A stretch of 64,000 nucleotides of DNA from PLanc-01 sp035342095. Its GTDB lineage: Bacteria > Planctomycetota > Phycisphaerae > Sedimentisphaerales > Anaerobacaceae. Shown here one piece after another: positions 17,227 to 25,591 of the stretch. The DNA lies in the NCBI GenBank assembly GCA_035342095.1, contig DAOQWL010000014.1, forward strand, positions 1 to 64,000. Direction: 5' to 3'. The translations under genes were made by a program, and so were the position numbers. The notes beneath the pieces are model-generated. The model saw nothing but the letters and a program-made list of their open reading frames with translations, was not told the DNA's origin and ran no database searches. Each line of letters opens with the position of its first letter. Within the stretch, counting starts at the first letter, position 1.

Positions 17227-19845
17227 TCATTTCGCCGCACGGAGCTTCGCGCCGGCCCGCTCGATCTCGCTCCAGACGCGAAGGAAGTTCTCCCCGGCGA
17301 TCTTGCGGATGTCCGCTTCGCTGTAGCCCATCTTCAGGAGTTCCGCGATCAGGTTCGGATAGCAGGAGACGTCCTCCAGCCCGACCGGGACCTCCGTGAC
17401 CCCGTCGAAATCGGACCCCAGGCCGACGTGATCGATGCCCACGAGCCTTGCGATGTGGTCGATATGTGCGGCCACCTCGGAGACCTGCGCCTTGGAGAAG
17501 GTCGCCTGCTCCCATCGCTGTCGAGTGTAACGCTTTCTCTCCTCGCCTTGCAGGCGGTGGTCTCGAATGTGCCGCCGGACCTCCTCGTGGACCTGCATGA
17601 ACTCCCGAGTGACCGTCGCGTTGACGAACATGGCCCCGAAATTGACTTGAACGACGCCACCTTTGGCCGCGAGCAGGCGGATCATGTCGTCGCTCAGGTT
17701 CCGCTCCCAACCGGGCGTGAAGTGCCGACACGACGAGTGGGTGGCGACGACCGGGGTCTTCGAGACTTCCAGGATCTGATGGAACGCCTCGTCGGACACG
17801 TGCGAGACGTCGACGATCATGCCGACGCGATTCATCTCGGCGACCAACGCCTTGCCGAAGGGACTGAGCCCATGCCATCGGTGCGTATCGTCGAACGAGG
17901 AATCGCAGATATGGTTGTCCGCGGAGTGTACCAGCGTGATGTATCGAATCCCACGGTCGTAGAAATGCCGAACATGGGCCAGATTCCCCTCGACGGCCGA
18001 ACCGTTCTCGATCCCCAGACAGATCGCGACCCGATTGCCTCCGAACTGGGCGCGGACCTCGTCGGGCGAACAGGCCAGGACGAACTGCCCGGGCCACTTG
18101 CGTCCGAACCCCTCGATCATATCGATGGTCCGATCCGCGTAGGCCTTGGCGCCGCCTTTCTCCTCGTATTCCGGGGCGACGTAGGCAGCCATGAAGAGGG
18201 CGTCGAGTCCGCCCTTCCGGGCGCGGACGTAGTCGAAGTGCCCGCCCTCGATCCGGCCGGAGATGTCCTGCATCCGCCTCTCGAGCTCGAAAGGCGTGTC
18301 GAGATGCGTATCGATCAGCAGGATGCTGTGGGCCAGGTCGTCCGCCCGCTTGCGAAGATCCACATCCGTTTGGCTCCCGTCGATCAGTGCGGACATCGCC
18401 TCCAGGGTGGACATGTATACCCCTTTCGAGTAGTTCTCGAGCAGCCGTAGCGCGGCAGTCTTGTGGTCTGTATAAAGCCGATATGCGGCCTCTTCGATGG
18501 AGCCCTGCATTTCATGGGCCTCTCGTTCGATCCGCTGCTGTTTCGCCCGCAGCCACGTCATCGCGGCAGAATCCTCGCGATCCATCTTGTCCCGGAAGTT
18601 GGAGAACGTCCAGAATGCCTGCTGTGGATCGGCAACGAACTTCGCCTGAACCTTGGCGTCATACTCGCGGGATCCGGGACGCTCCGACTCGAGTCGGTAG
18701 CCAAGGGGGAAGTCCGCAATGCCGAAATGGAACGGGATGTAGAATGACGTTCGCGGCGACGCCAGGCAAACCCAGTACACGACGCCGATCTCCGTCGGAA
18801 CGCCCGTGCGAAGCTGGGCGACGAAACTGGTTTGTGTCGCGCCGCTGCACAGCGAGCAGATGAACGGCGAATCCGCAGGGACCGGCGAGGATTCCATCTC
18901 CTTGTCGTGTCGCAGAATCTGCATAACATCCGCGGCACTGAGCTTGCTCCTGGGCACGACCGAGAACGGCAGGTCGGGTCCCGGCGTCAAGGGCTCGGAC
19001 GCGACATAGCACAAGCCGCTCCACTGCCGACCCGTGTTGTTCGGATGGGAGGCGGCTTGCGGATTCGCATAGATCGCGGCAAAATCGAATGTGCCGACCG
19101 TCGGATCGTACCAGCCCCGCGATTTCGCGTACTCCAGGATGTCTTTCGAGGCCAGGACGTTCTCGCCATCCTCCAGGACCACCTTGCGGACCGTGTACGT
19201 GTTGGCGACCATGGCGACCTCATCATCGGGCACCCGTCGGGCGAGCCAATGTTTGCCGTTTACGGCGCACAGGAGCCAGCCCTCCCTGGGATCGGCGATG
19301 ACGTAGGTCCGCCCGGAGTCGACATAGCCGAACCGCTCCACGAGTGCGCCGGCCAGGAGAACGCCCTCCCGCGCCGTCCTGGCCCGCTCGGCCACCAGGC
19401 GTCGCAGGTCCCATCCGATTCCGCCGGCGGTCCGTTTCGGGCGGTCCTCGCGGGACGGGCAGTTGTCCGAACAGACGGTCACGCCCCACTCGTTGATATA
19501 GCTGTCGGAGAACAACATGCCGGGCATCTCCGACCAGAGGTAGGACCAGGTCTCCGGGACCTGCTCAAGAATCCCGCCGTCGCGGAGCGTCACCGTCGCG
19601 CCGGGCGGATACGTCCGTCGGGGGACTTTGTGATGATTGACGATCTGCGGGGCCCCGTCATCCTCGTTGTGGCCCACCAGGACGCAGCCGTCGGAGGAGG
19701 CGTCCTTGCCGACCACAATCGAGAAGCAGGCGTCGCACGGGACGGCCCTGGCCAGGAACACGAGCATGAGAGTCAATGCCAGAACCCGCCGACCTTTTTC
19801 GACCGAACAAGATGTCACGACAGACGTATCCAATAGAAAGTTCAT
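17227..19845 (-). CDS. exported fusion dipeptidase: C69 domain plus M19 domain
   Basis: An 872-residue protein that joins two unrelated dipeptidase families. Residues 1-39 form a signal/propeptide; Cys40 in ACFSIVVGKD would be the N-terminal nucleophile of the C69 (PepD/U34) domain, which runs to about residue 480 with VGHNEDDG. From about residue 508 an M19 renal-dipeptidase-like domain follows. Its metal ligands are in LIDTHLDTP, VATHSSCRHF and GIDHVGLGSDFDG, with VDVSHVSD between. GAGG is 7 nt before the ATG. The gene is the last of a probable operon with a DAACS symporter and a gamma-glutamyl hydrolase. Peptide scavenging in the periplasm is inferred. Confidence 0.85.
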   Translation of the reverse strand: MNFLLDTSVVTSCSVEKGRRVLALTLMLVFLARAVPCDACFSIVVGKDASSDGCVLVGHNEDDGAPQIVNHHKVPRRTYPPGATVTLRDGGILEQVPETWSYLWSEMPGMLFSDSYINEWGVTVCSDNCPSREDRPKRTAGGIGWDLRRLVAERARTAREGVLLAGALVERFGYVDSGRTYVIADPREGWLLCAVNGKHWLARRVPDDEVAMVANTYTVRKVVLEDGENVLASKDILEYAKSRGWYDPTVGTFDFAAIYANPQAASHPNNTGRQWSGLCYVASEPLTPGPDLPFSVVPRSKLSAADVMQILRHDKEMESSPVPADSPFICSLCSGATQTSFVAQLRTGVPTEIGVVYWVCLASPRTSFYIPFHFGIADFPLGYRLESERPGSREYDAKVQAKFVADPQQAFWTFSNFRDKMDREDSAAMTWLRAKQQRIEREAHEMQGSIEEAAYRLYTDHKTAALRLLENYSKGVYMSTLEAMSALIDGSQTDVDLRKRADDLAHSILLIDTHLDTPFELERRMQDISGRIEGGHFDYVRARKGGLDALFMAAYVAPEYEEKGGAKAYADRTIDMIEGFGRKWPGQFVLACSPDEVRAQFGGNRVAICLGIENGSAVEGNLAHVRHFYDRGIRYITLVHSADNHICDSSFDDTHRWHGLSPFGKALVAEMNRVGMIVDVSHVSDEAFHQILEVSKTPVVATHSSCRHFTPGWERNLSDDMIRLLAAKGGVVQVNFGAMFVNATVTREFMQVHEEVRRHIRDHRLQGEERKRYTRQRWEQATFSKAQVSEVAAHIDHIARLVGIDHVGLGSDFDGVTEVPVGLEDVSCYPNLIAELLKMGYSEADIRKIAGENFLRVWSEIERAGAKLRAAK

Positions 19846-19917
19846 AACACATCCTCATAACGGCTCCGGCGCCCTTGCGTGAAGGGCGCGTGGAGCCGTC
19901 TTTTGCGACGGCGGGTT

Positions 19918-21195
19918 CTATCCATTCCTCATCGGTTTCGTATCGAGCTGCCCCTCCGTGGAGGCAACCACTACGGCACACGCGGCGTCTCCGGTAGTAT
20001 TCACGACAGTCCGGCACATATCCAGGAAACGATCCACGCCCATGATGATCCCGATCCCCTGCAACGGCACGCCCACGCTGCCCAGCACGATGGCCAGCAT
20101 GATGACGCCGGCCCCGGGGATGCCGGCGGTGCCGATGGACGCAAGGACAGCGGTCAGCACGATGGTCAGTTGTTGCGTGAAGCTCAGGTCGATTCCATAG
20201 ATCTGTGCCAGGAACGCCGACGCGACGCCCTGGTACAGCGCCGTTCCATCCATGTTGATGGTCGCCCCCAGCGGCAGCGTGAAGCTGCAAATGTGTTGCG
20301 GCACGCCGAGATTCTTCGTCACGCACTCCATCGTCACCGGCAGCGTCGCGTTGCTGGATGAAGAACAAAACGCCATCAACTGCGCGGGACGAAGACCGCG
20401 GAAGAAGCGCCGTACGCCCACCTTCGCGAACGCCGTGAGCGCCAGGGGGTAGACAACCAACAAGTGGATCGACAGCCCGAGCAGGACCACCACGCTGTAC
20501 TTGAGGAGCATCAGGAGGATGTCAACGCCGAAATCGGCCACGACCGACGCGATCAGGGCAAAGACGCCATAGGGCGCCGTCCGCATGATGACGTGCACCA
20601 TCCGCACGATGATCTCGTCGATGCCCTTGAAGAAGTCGATGACCGGCTGCCCGCGCTCCGCGGGAATCAGCGTCAGGCAAATACCCGTGAGCAGCGCGAA
20701 GAAGATGATCTGGAGCATCTGGCCGTCCGCGAGGGCCTTGATGGGATTCGTCGGGATGACATTCAACAGAAGATCTCGGAAGGAAGGCTTCTCTGAGGAG
20801 GGTCCCGCTGTTGAGTCGGCCTGCTTCTCCTCGCCATGGATGAGTTCCTGTCTGCTCTGCTCAGGCAGACGAGAGCCGGGGCGCACGATGCCGGTCAGCA
20901 GCAGGCCGACACTGACGGCGACTGCCGTTGTACACATATAGAAGGCAAACGTCTTGATCCCGATTCGACCGAGCACACGGATGTCTTTGAGACTCGCGGT
21001 GCCCACCACGAGGGACGCGAACACCAGAGGCACGACGACCATGCTGATCAGCCGGACGAAGGCTGTCCCCACGGGCTTGACATAGACGCCCACGAACCCG
21101 GCGAACCCGAGCCCATTGGCGAGCAGGCCGAAGAGGGCCCCTCCCGCCAAGGCGATCAGGACCTGCGTGTACAACTGCAATTTCGGTAGGCGCAT
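19918..21195 (-). CDS. DAACS-family dicarboxylate/amino acid:cation symporter
   Basis: A 425-residue membrane protein of the GltP/GltT/DctA family. Signatures are SSSSNATLPVTMECV (serine-rich hairpin), GATINMDGTALYQ (the NMDGT motif) and DRFLDMCRTVVNTTGD (substrate site). The Arg in MCRTVVNTTGD fits binding of an acidic side chain such as glutamate, aspartate or C4-dicarboxylates. A polar insert at about residues 118-145 lies in the extracytoplasmic loop. Start 21195 has GGAG 5 nt before; 21219 is possible. It lies between the gamma-glutamyl hydrolase and the fusion dipeptidase genes. Confidence 0.92.
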   Translation of the reverse strand: MRLPKLQLYTQVLIALAGGALFGLLANGLGFAGFVGVYVKPVGTAFVRLISMVVVPLVFASLVVGTASLKDIRVLGRIGIKTFAFYMCTTAVAVSVGLLLTGIVRPGSRLPEQSRQELIHGEEKQADSTAGPSSEKPSFRDLLLNVIPTNPIKALADGQMLQIIFFALLTGICLTLIPAERGQPVIDFFKGIDEIIVRMVHVIMRTAPYGVFALIASVVADFGVDILLMLLKYSVVVLLGLSIHLLVVYPLALTAFAKVGVRRFFRGLRPAQLMAFCSSSSNATLPVTMECVTKNLGVPQHICSFTLPLGATINMDGTALYQGVASAFLAQIYGIDLSFTQQLTIVLTAVLASIGTAGIPGAGVIMLAIVLGSVGVPLQGIGIIMGVDRFLDMCRTVVNTTGDAACAVVVASTEGQLDTKPMRNG

Positions 21196-21269
21196 AGGGT
21201 CTCCGAGCCGGGGATTCACGAGCCGGCCAGATCATACCGGGGACCGCGCCCGGCGTCAAAGAGGTTTGT

Positions 21270-22073
21270 TCACCGACCCCGCTTCGAAGTGGAACAGGCG
21301 CGAACCAGAGCGCCATAGATGGCGTCCCGGTGGGCCCGGTCGGTCATGGCTTCCGGATGCCACTGCACGAAGAGCCCGAACCCGCCGTCGGTCCGTTCCA
21401 GGGCCTCCGCGACTCCGTCCTCGCTCCGCGCGATCACCTTCAGGTCTGTGCCCAGGTCGTCCACCGCCTGGTGGTGACTGGAGAACACCATCGCTTCCTG
21501 GACGCCGAGAATGTCGGCCAGGAGGCTGGGCGACACAATCTCGACACGATGGCACTTGCGGTGATTCACCGTCTTGCCGATCTCGGACGGGATGTCCTGG
21601 ACCATCGTCCCGCCTTGGACCACGTTGGTGAACTGCATGCCCAGACACACGCCGAGTATGGGCTTGCCGCTCGCGAGCCACCGGGCGATGAGCTTTCGTT
21701 CGAATTCGTACCGCTGGGGCGTCAGAGGCTTGACCGTCTCATGGGCCTCCTCGCCATACACCCGCGGCGGGATGTCGTCCCCGCCGATGACGACAAGGCC
21801 GTCGAGTCTCTCCAGGTATGCTCGCAGGACCTGCTCATCGTCGATGGTCGGCAGGATGATGGGCACGCCGCCATTTTCCGCGACAGCCCTCGCGTAGGCG
21901 AATGGCGAGCTGGTCTGCGCGGACTTGTCTTGGGTCGCCGGTTCATAGTCGCTCGTGATCCCGATCAGCGGCCCCGACGAGACCTGGGCACGCTGACAAC
22001 CGCCGGCCAGCCACAGGAAACCCATGCAAACAAACAACGCCGGCCGCCTGGTCGTATGCGCTTCGTGGCCCAT
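21270..22073 (-). CDS. exported gamma-glutamyl hydrolase of the PuuD type, probable lipoprotein
   Basis: A 267-residue class I glutamine-amidotransferase-fold hydrolase. The nucleophile Cys is in PILGVCLGMQF, the His in VQWHPEAM. PuuD relatives cleave gamma-glutamyl amides in the cytoplasm. This one starts with a hydrophobic segment ending WLAGGC, a plausible though not ideal lipobox, so it is probably exported and lipid-anchored. ATG 22073 follows a GGGGGA stretch; 22085 and 22091 would extend it. It heads the transporter/dipeptidase operon, so release of glutamate for the adjacent symporter is a good inference. Confidence 0.82.
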   Translation of the reverse strand: MGHEAHTTRRPALFVCMGFLWLAGGCQRAQVSSGPLIGITSDYEPATQDKSAQTSSPFAYARAVAENGGVPIILPTIDDEQVLRAYLERLDGLVVIGGDDIPPRVYGEEAHETVKPLTPQRYEFERKLIARWLASGKPILGVCLGMQFTNVVQGGTMVQDIPSEIGKTVNHRKCHRVEIVSPSLLADILGVQEAMVFSSHHQAVDDLGTDLKVIARSEDGVAEALERTDGGFGLFVQWHPEAMTDRAHRDAIYGALVRACSTSKRGR

Positions 22074-22247
22074 GGGGTCCCCCATATACAACAGAGACGA
22101 TATTCATATTCGTCCCCCGAGCGCTTCACTTCGCTCCAGATGACCGTTATGATCTGAAGATGACGCCGGGAGCTCGTTGGTCACAACCTGGAGCTCTTAT
22201 GGTAATTGGTCGATGTTGAATCGTCAATTCCAAAGGTTGGAGACCCT

Positions 22248-23594
22248 ATGGGAACGATCGTGCAGCGGTACTTCAAGACCCCACTGGTCGTGCGGATCTT
22301 CATCGGCTTCGCCACAGGCTCCTTGGTCGGAATCGTGTTCTGGTATCTGTCCCGAGCAACGGGAGGAGCCGCCGAACCCGGTGCGACGCCTGCGGAGAAG
22401 GTCATCCCCTTCATCATGCCTTTCGGCGAGGTGTTCGTGCACATGCTCAAGATGATCGTCGTGCCGATCATCTTTTTTTCGCTGGTTGCCGGCGCGTCGA
22501 GCCTGCCGATCAAGCGATTCGGGCACATCGGCATCCGCGTCATTGCATGGTATCTCGCGACGTCGCTGTTCGCCGCCGTGCTGGGCACGGGACTGGCGAT
22601 GGTCATCAACCCAGGCGCCGGCGCTGACCTGGGGGCCTGGGAGAAGCTGAAGGACCTCAAGGCGGCCGAGGCGGCGGAGGTTGCCGGCGGGGTCCCCACG
22701 CAGGGCACGCTCTCCCAGATCCTGCTGAACCTGTTCCGCAATCCGTTCGAGGCCCTGGCCGACGGCCATTTCCTGCCCATCATCGTCTTTGCCATCCTGT
22801 TCGGCCTGGCCATGCGGGTCCTCATGGAGACCGGGGACCCGGAGCGCACCCGGCGGCTTCAACTGCTGAGCGACCTGATCCAGGCGGCGCTCGATGCCAC
22901 CTTCAAGCTGGTGGACTGGATTCTGGAGTACTCGCCGATCGGGGTGTTCGCCCTGACCATCGTGAACTTCGGCCTCTACGGCCCCGCCATCGTCGGGCCC
23001 TACGTCAGTGTCACACTGGGCGTGATTGTCGGCATTCTGGCGATGATCTTCGTTGTGTACCCCGTCCTGATGTGGGCGGTGACACGCCGCAATCCGATCC
23101 AGGTGTTCCGTCGGATCCGCGAGCCCATGATCATGGCGTTCATCACGCGCAGCAGCGCCGCAACCTTGCCGGTCTCGATCAAGACCGCCCAGGACGAACT
23201 CAAGGTCCACAGGGAACTGGCGAGCTTCTCGCTGCCCCTGGGCGCGACGATCAACATGGACGGCGTCTGCGTCCACCTGCCCATGTTTGCCATCCTGGCG
23301 GCCAACATGTTCGGGATCCATCTGACGCTCGGCTCCCTCGTCGTGATGGTCATCACGACCGTCCTGGCCTCCATCGGCGCCGGCGGCGTCCCCGGCGGCA
23401 GCCTCATGCTCCTGTTCATCATCCTGGAGAACCTGGGCCTGCCCGCCGATCAGGTCGCGGTGATCGTCGCGCTGGCGCTGGGCATCAACCCGATCCTCGA
23501 CATGTTCGAGACGATGAACAACGTCACCGGCGATCTGGTCTGCACCTACACCGTCGCGTCCAACCAAGGCTTGGTCGATACACAAGGCGCATGA
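22248..23594 (+). CDS. second DAACS-family symporter
   Basis: A 448-residue membrane protein of the same family as the 19918-21195 gene but clearly diverged. Signatures are TRSSAATLPVSIKTAQ, GATINMDGVCVHLP (NMDGV replaces NMDGT) and GINPILDMFETMNNVTGD. The Arg of MCRTVVN is replaced by Glu or Thr, which suggests a neutral rather than acidic substrate. That reading is inferred from characterised relatives. GGAG is 5-6 nt before the ATG at 22248; an in-frame start at 22206 is weaker. It is divergent from the gamma-glutamyl hydrolase operon and followed after 16 bp by a cupin gene. Confidence 0.92.
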   Translation: MGTIVQRYFKTPLVVRIFIGFATGSLVGIVFWYLSRATGGAAEPGATPAEKVIPFIMPFGEVFVHMLKMIVVPIIFFSLVAGASSLPIKRFGHIGIRVIAWYLATSLFAAVLGTGLAMVINPGAGADLGAWEKLKDLKAAEAAEVAGGVPTQGTLSQILLNLFRNPFEALADGHFLPIIVFAILFGLAMRVLMETGDPERTRRLQLLSDLIQAALDATFKLVDWILEYSPIGVFALTIVNFGLYGPAIVGPYVSVTLGVIVGILAMIFVVYPVLMWAVTRRNPIQVFRRIREPMIMAFITRSSAATLPVSIKTAQDELKVHRELASFSLPLGATINMDGVCVHLPMFAILAANMFGIHLTLGSLVVMVITTVLASIGAGGVPGGSLMLLFIILENLGLPADQVAVIVALALGINPILDMFETMNNVTGDLVCTYTVASNQGLVDTQGA

Positions 23595-23610
23595 GGCGCC
23601 GCAAGATGCT

Positions 23611-23979
23611 ATGGCCAATTACGTCGTGACCCATTTCGACGACATCGAGGCGGTGAAGTGCCCGTGCGGCTTCGCGAAACGGGCGTTCGCCCTTCCGGAG
23701 AATTCGACCGCCACGGTGCACGTCGTCGACATCCGGCGGGACTCGAAGGTCCACTACCACAAGGAGCACACCGAAATCTACCTGGTCCTCGAAGGGGAAG
23801 GCTATCTGGAACTCGACGGCGACCGCGTCCCCGTTCGCCCGTTCAGCACGGCCCTCATCAAGCCCCTCTGCCGTCACCGCGCGGTGGGCAACCTGCGAAT
23901 CGTCAACATCTGCATCCCGCCGTTCGACCCAGCCGACGAGTGGTTCGATGAGTCCTCACCCGGTGCCGCTCATCTGTGA
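23611..23979 (+). CDS. small single-domain cupin
   Basis: A 122-residue beta-barrel protein. Cupin motif 1 is in VHYHKEHTEIYLVLEGEG (two His and a Glu metal site), motif 2 around LCRHRAVGN. It may be a metal-dependent isomerase or a sensor; function cannot be assigned. It follows the second symporter gene by 16 bp and is likely co-transcribed with it. Confidence 0.8.
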   Translation: MANYVVTHFDDIEAVKCPCGFAKRAFALPENSTATVHVVDIRRDSKVHYHKEHTEIYLVLEGEGYLELDGDRVPVRPFSTALIKPLCRHRAVGNLRIVNICIPPFDPADEWFDESSPGAAHL

Positions 23980-24209
23980 AAACATGCCTTTTTCTCACAT
24001 TTTGGGGTTGACAATAGGCAGTCCTTACGGGTAGCCTGAGACGGTGAGCACGGGAGTGCATAGGAGGTGCCTGCCTGATGGATATACGCACGCAATTTGT
24101 GTGTGATGTCGGTGGCCCGCCGTCGTAAGGCGTGCGAGCCATGGAAATACTGTCGTGGCCACAGGAAGCGGCGACGCCAGTGAGGCGAACCTTGATGAAA
24201 GGGCAGATC

Positions 24210-24905
24210 ATGAAGCGAACCATGGTAGCACTCTGTCTGACGCTCCTGTGGAGCACAAGAGCCCCCGCCGCGTCCCTGTTCGAGCAGCCCGTCGACACCA
24301 CGCTGCCGGGCCTCTACAGCAATGCCGGCCGCGTGGAAGTGGCTGACGATTTCACACTGGCCGGCAACAGCGTCCTTACCGCAGCGACTTGGTATGGGAT
24401 CTATGGCGTTGATCTGGACCCCACGGTGACCACCATCGATTTCAGTGTGGCGCTCTTCGACAATGCCGGCAATGTCCCGGGAACGGAGTTGTGGCGTCAG
24501 ACCCTCTCGGCCACGGTCACAGACAGCGGCATGACGGTCACCGACCCGGCCTCCTCCTTCTTCGGGCGAACGATCTACGCCTTCGACAGCAGCCTCATTG
24601 CGACCCCCATCGCCGGCGGCGTACCGATGTGGATCTCCATCATGGAAGCTGACGGCGACACCCCGGCCATTGGCGGCACACAGTGGCTGTGGAGCTACAA
24701 CGCACTCACAGCCGCCGTGAAGCACGCGCAGCGAAGCTTCGACGATACTGGCGCTCCTGAAGATTGGAACCGTTGGAATGGCACCGTGGCCTTCACACTC
24801 TACGGCGATGTGGAAGCCCCGGTGATCCCGGCCCCCGGCGCCGTCCTGCTCGGCATGTTCGGCACCGGCTTGGTCGGCTGGCTGCGACGACGCACCATGC
24901 TGTAA
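24210..24905 (+). CDS. secreted protein with PEP-CTERM-like sorting signal
   Basis: A 231-residue exported protein: signal peptide (MKRTMVALCLTLLWSTRAPA), a beta-rich body of unknown function, and a C-terminal signal IPAPGAVLLGMFGTGLVGWL followed by RRR. This is the planctomycete form of the PEP-CTERM tripartite signal (Pro-rich motif, hydrophobic helix, basic end). Known systems process it with an exosortase and display the protein outside the cell. AAAGGG lies 6 nt upstream of this ATG; ATG 24195 is an alternative. A terminator follows directly. No exosortase gene is in the window. The gap at 23980-24209 shows nothing convincing. Confidence 0.85.
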   Translation: MKRTMVALCLTLLWSTRAPAASLFEQPVDTTLPGLYSNAGRVEVADDFTLAGNSVLTAATWYGIYGVDLDPTVTTIDFSVALFDNAGNVPGTELWRQTLSATVTDSGMTVTDPASSFFGRTIYAFDSSLIATPIAGGVPMWISIMEADGDTPAIGGTQWLWSYNALTAAVKHAQRSFDDTGAPEDWNRWNGTVAFTLYGDVEAPVIPAPGAVLLGMFGTGLVGWLRRRTML

Positions 24906-24929
24906 TCGGCTTTCAGAAAGCGTGTTCCA

Positions 24930-24963
24930 GGGCTGTGAACCTCTTGGGCTCACGGCCCTTTTT
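24930..24963 (+). terminator. Rho-independent terminator
   Basis: GGGCTGTGA (24930-24938) pairs with TCACGGCCC (24950-24958) with one G-T pair, followed by five T. Confidence 0.85.
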
Positions 24964-24992
24964 CATTGGCCACCTTCAGGGAAGATGGTACA

Positions 24993-25190
24993 ATGCAGAG
25001 TATGATTCGCAGGATCGTGGATGTTCGTCCCATCGAGGGTAGCTCCGAGATTAGACAGAACCTGGAGTATTGGCTGAGCCGACCGCCCCAGGAGCGTTTG
25101 GCTGCGGTCGATGAACTCAGACGCCAGTGCTATGGAGATTCCCAACGACTTCAAAGAACTGCTCGAGTTGTTCAACAATCACAAAGTTGA
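24993..25190 (+). CDS. small protein paired with a nucleotidyltransferase
   Basis: A 65-residue protein, MQSMIRRIVDVRPIEG..., with the stretch YWLSRPPQERLAAVDELRRQ that I recognise from small hypothetical genes placed before nucleotidyltransferase-fold genes. AGGGAAG precedes the ATG; 25002 is an alternative start. It overlaps the next gene by 59 nt in another frame, which suggests coupled expression. The pair looks like a toxin-antitoxin or defence-type module, but no activity is known. Confidence 0.65.
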   Translation: MQSMIRRIVDVRPIEGSSEIRQNLEYWLSRPPQERLAAVDELRRQCYGDSQRLQRTARVVQQSQS

Positions 25191-25578
25191 ATACCTCATC
25201 GTCGGTGGATACGCCTTGGCCTTCCATGGCGCCCCGCGTGTTACGGGCGATATCGATTTGTTCGTGCACCCGACAGATCAAAACGCGGAGCGAATCCTCG
25301 CAGCCCTCGACGCATTCGGCTTCGGCTCACTGAACTTGTCCAAGAGGGACTTCACGACGCCAGGCATGGTCATTCAGCTTGGCGTCCCCCCCCTGCGTGT
25401 TGACCTTATTACGAGGGTCAGCGGAGTGCCGTGGGAAAAGGCCGACGCCGGCAAGGTCGCAGGCTCGTACGGCGCTGTTCCTGTGCACTTTCTCGGCCGG
25501 GAGGACTTCATCGCGAACAAGCGGGCAACCGGCCGAAAGAAGGACCTTGCAGACATCGAGGCCCTTGGCGAGGAGTGA
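25132..25578 (+). CDS. nucleotidyltransferase-fold protein (DUF6036/AbiEii-like)
   Basis: A 148-residue protein. VEYLIVGGYALAFHGAPR and TGDIDLFVHP give the polymerase-beta-like nucleotidyltransferase core (GG...DxD), followed by PPLRVDLITRVSG with the third acidic residue and a C-terminal FIANKRATGRKKDLADI helix. The fold is shared with AbiEii-type toxins and MNT antitoxins. The ATG at 25132 lies inside the preceding small gene. The gene stops 14 bp before the convergent ATPase gene. Confidence 0.8.
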   Translation: MEIPNDFKELLELFNNHKVEYLIVGGYALAFHGAPRVTGDIDLFVHPTDQNAERILAALDAFGFGSLNLSKRDFTTPGMVIQLGVPPLRVDLITRVSGVPWEKADAGKVAGSYGAVPVHFLGREDFIANKRATGRKKDLADIEALGEE

Positions 25579-25591
25579 TCGAGCCGCACTT

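Noticed and set aside
24008..24030. TTGACA upstream of the PEP-CTERM gene as a promoter
   Set aside because: No acceptable -10 hexamer at 16-18 bp.
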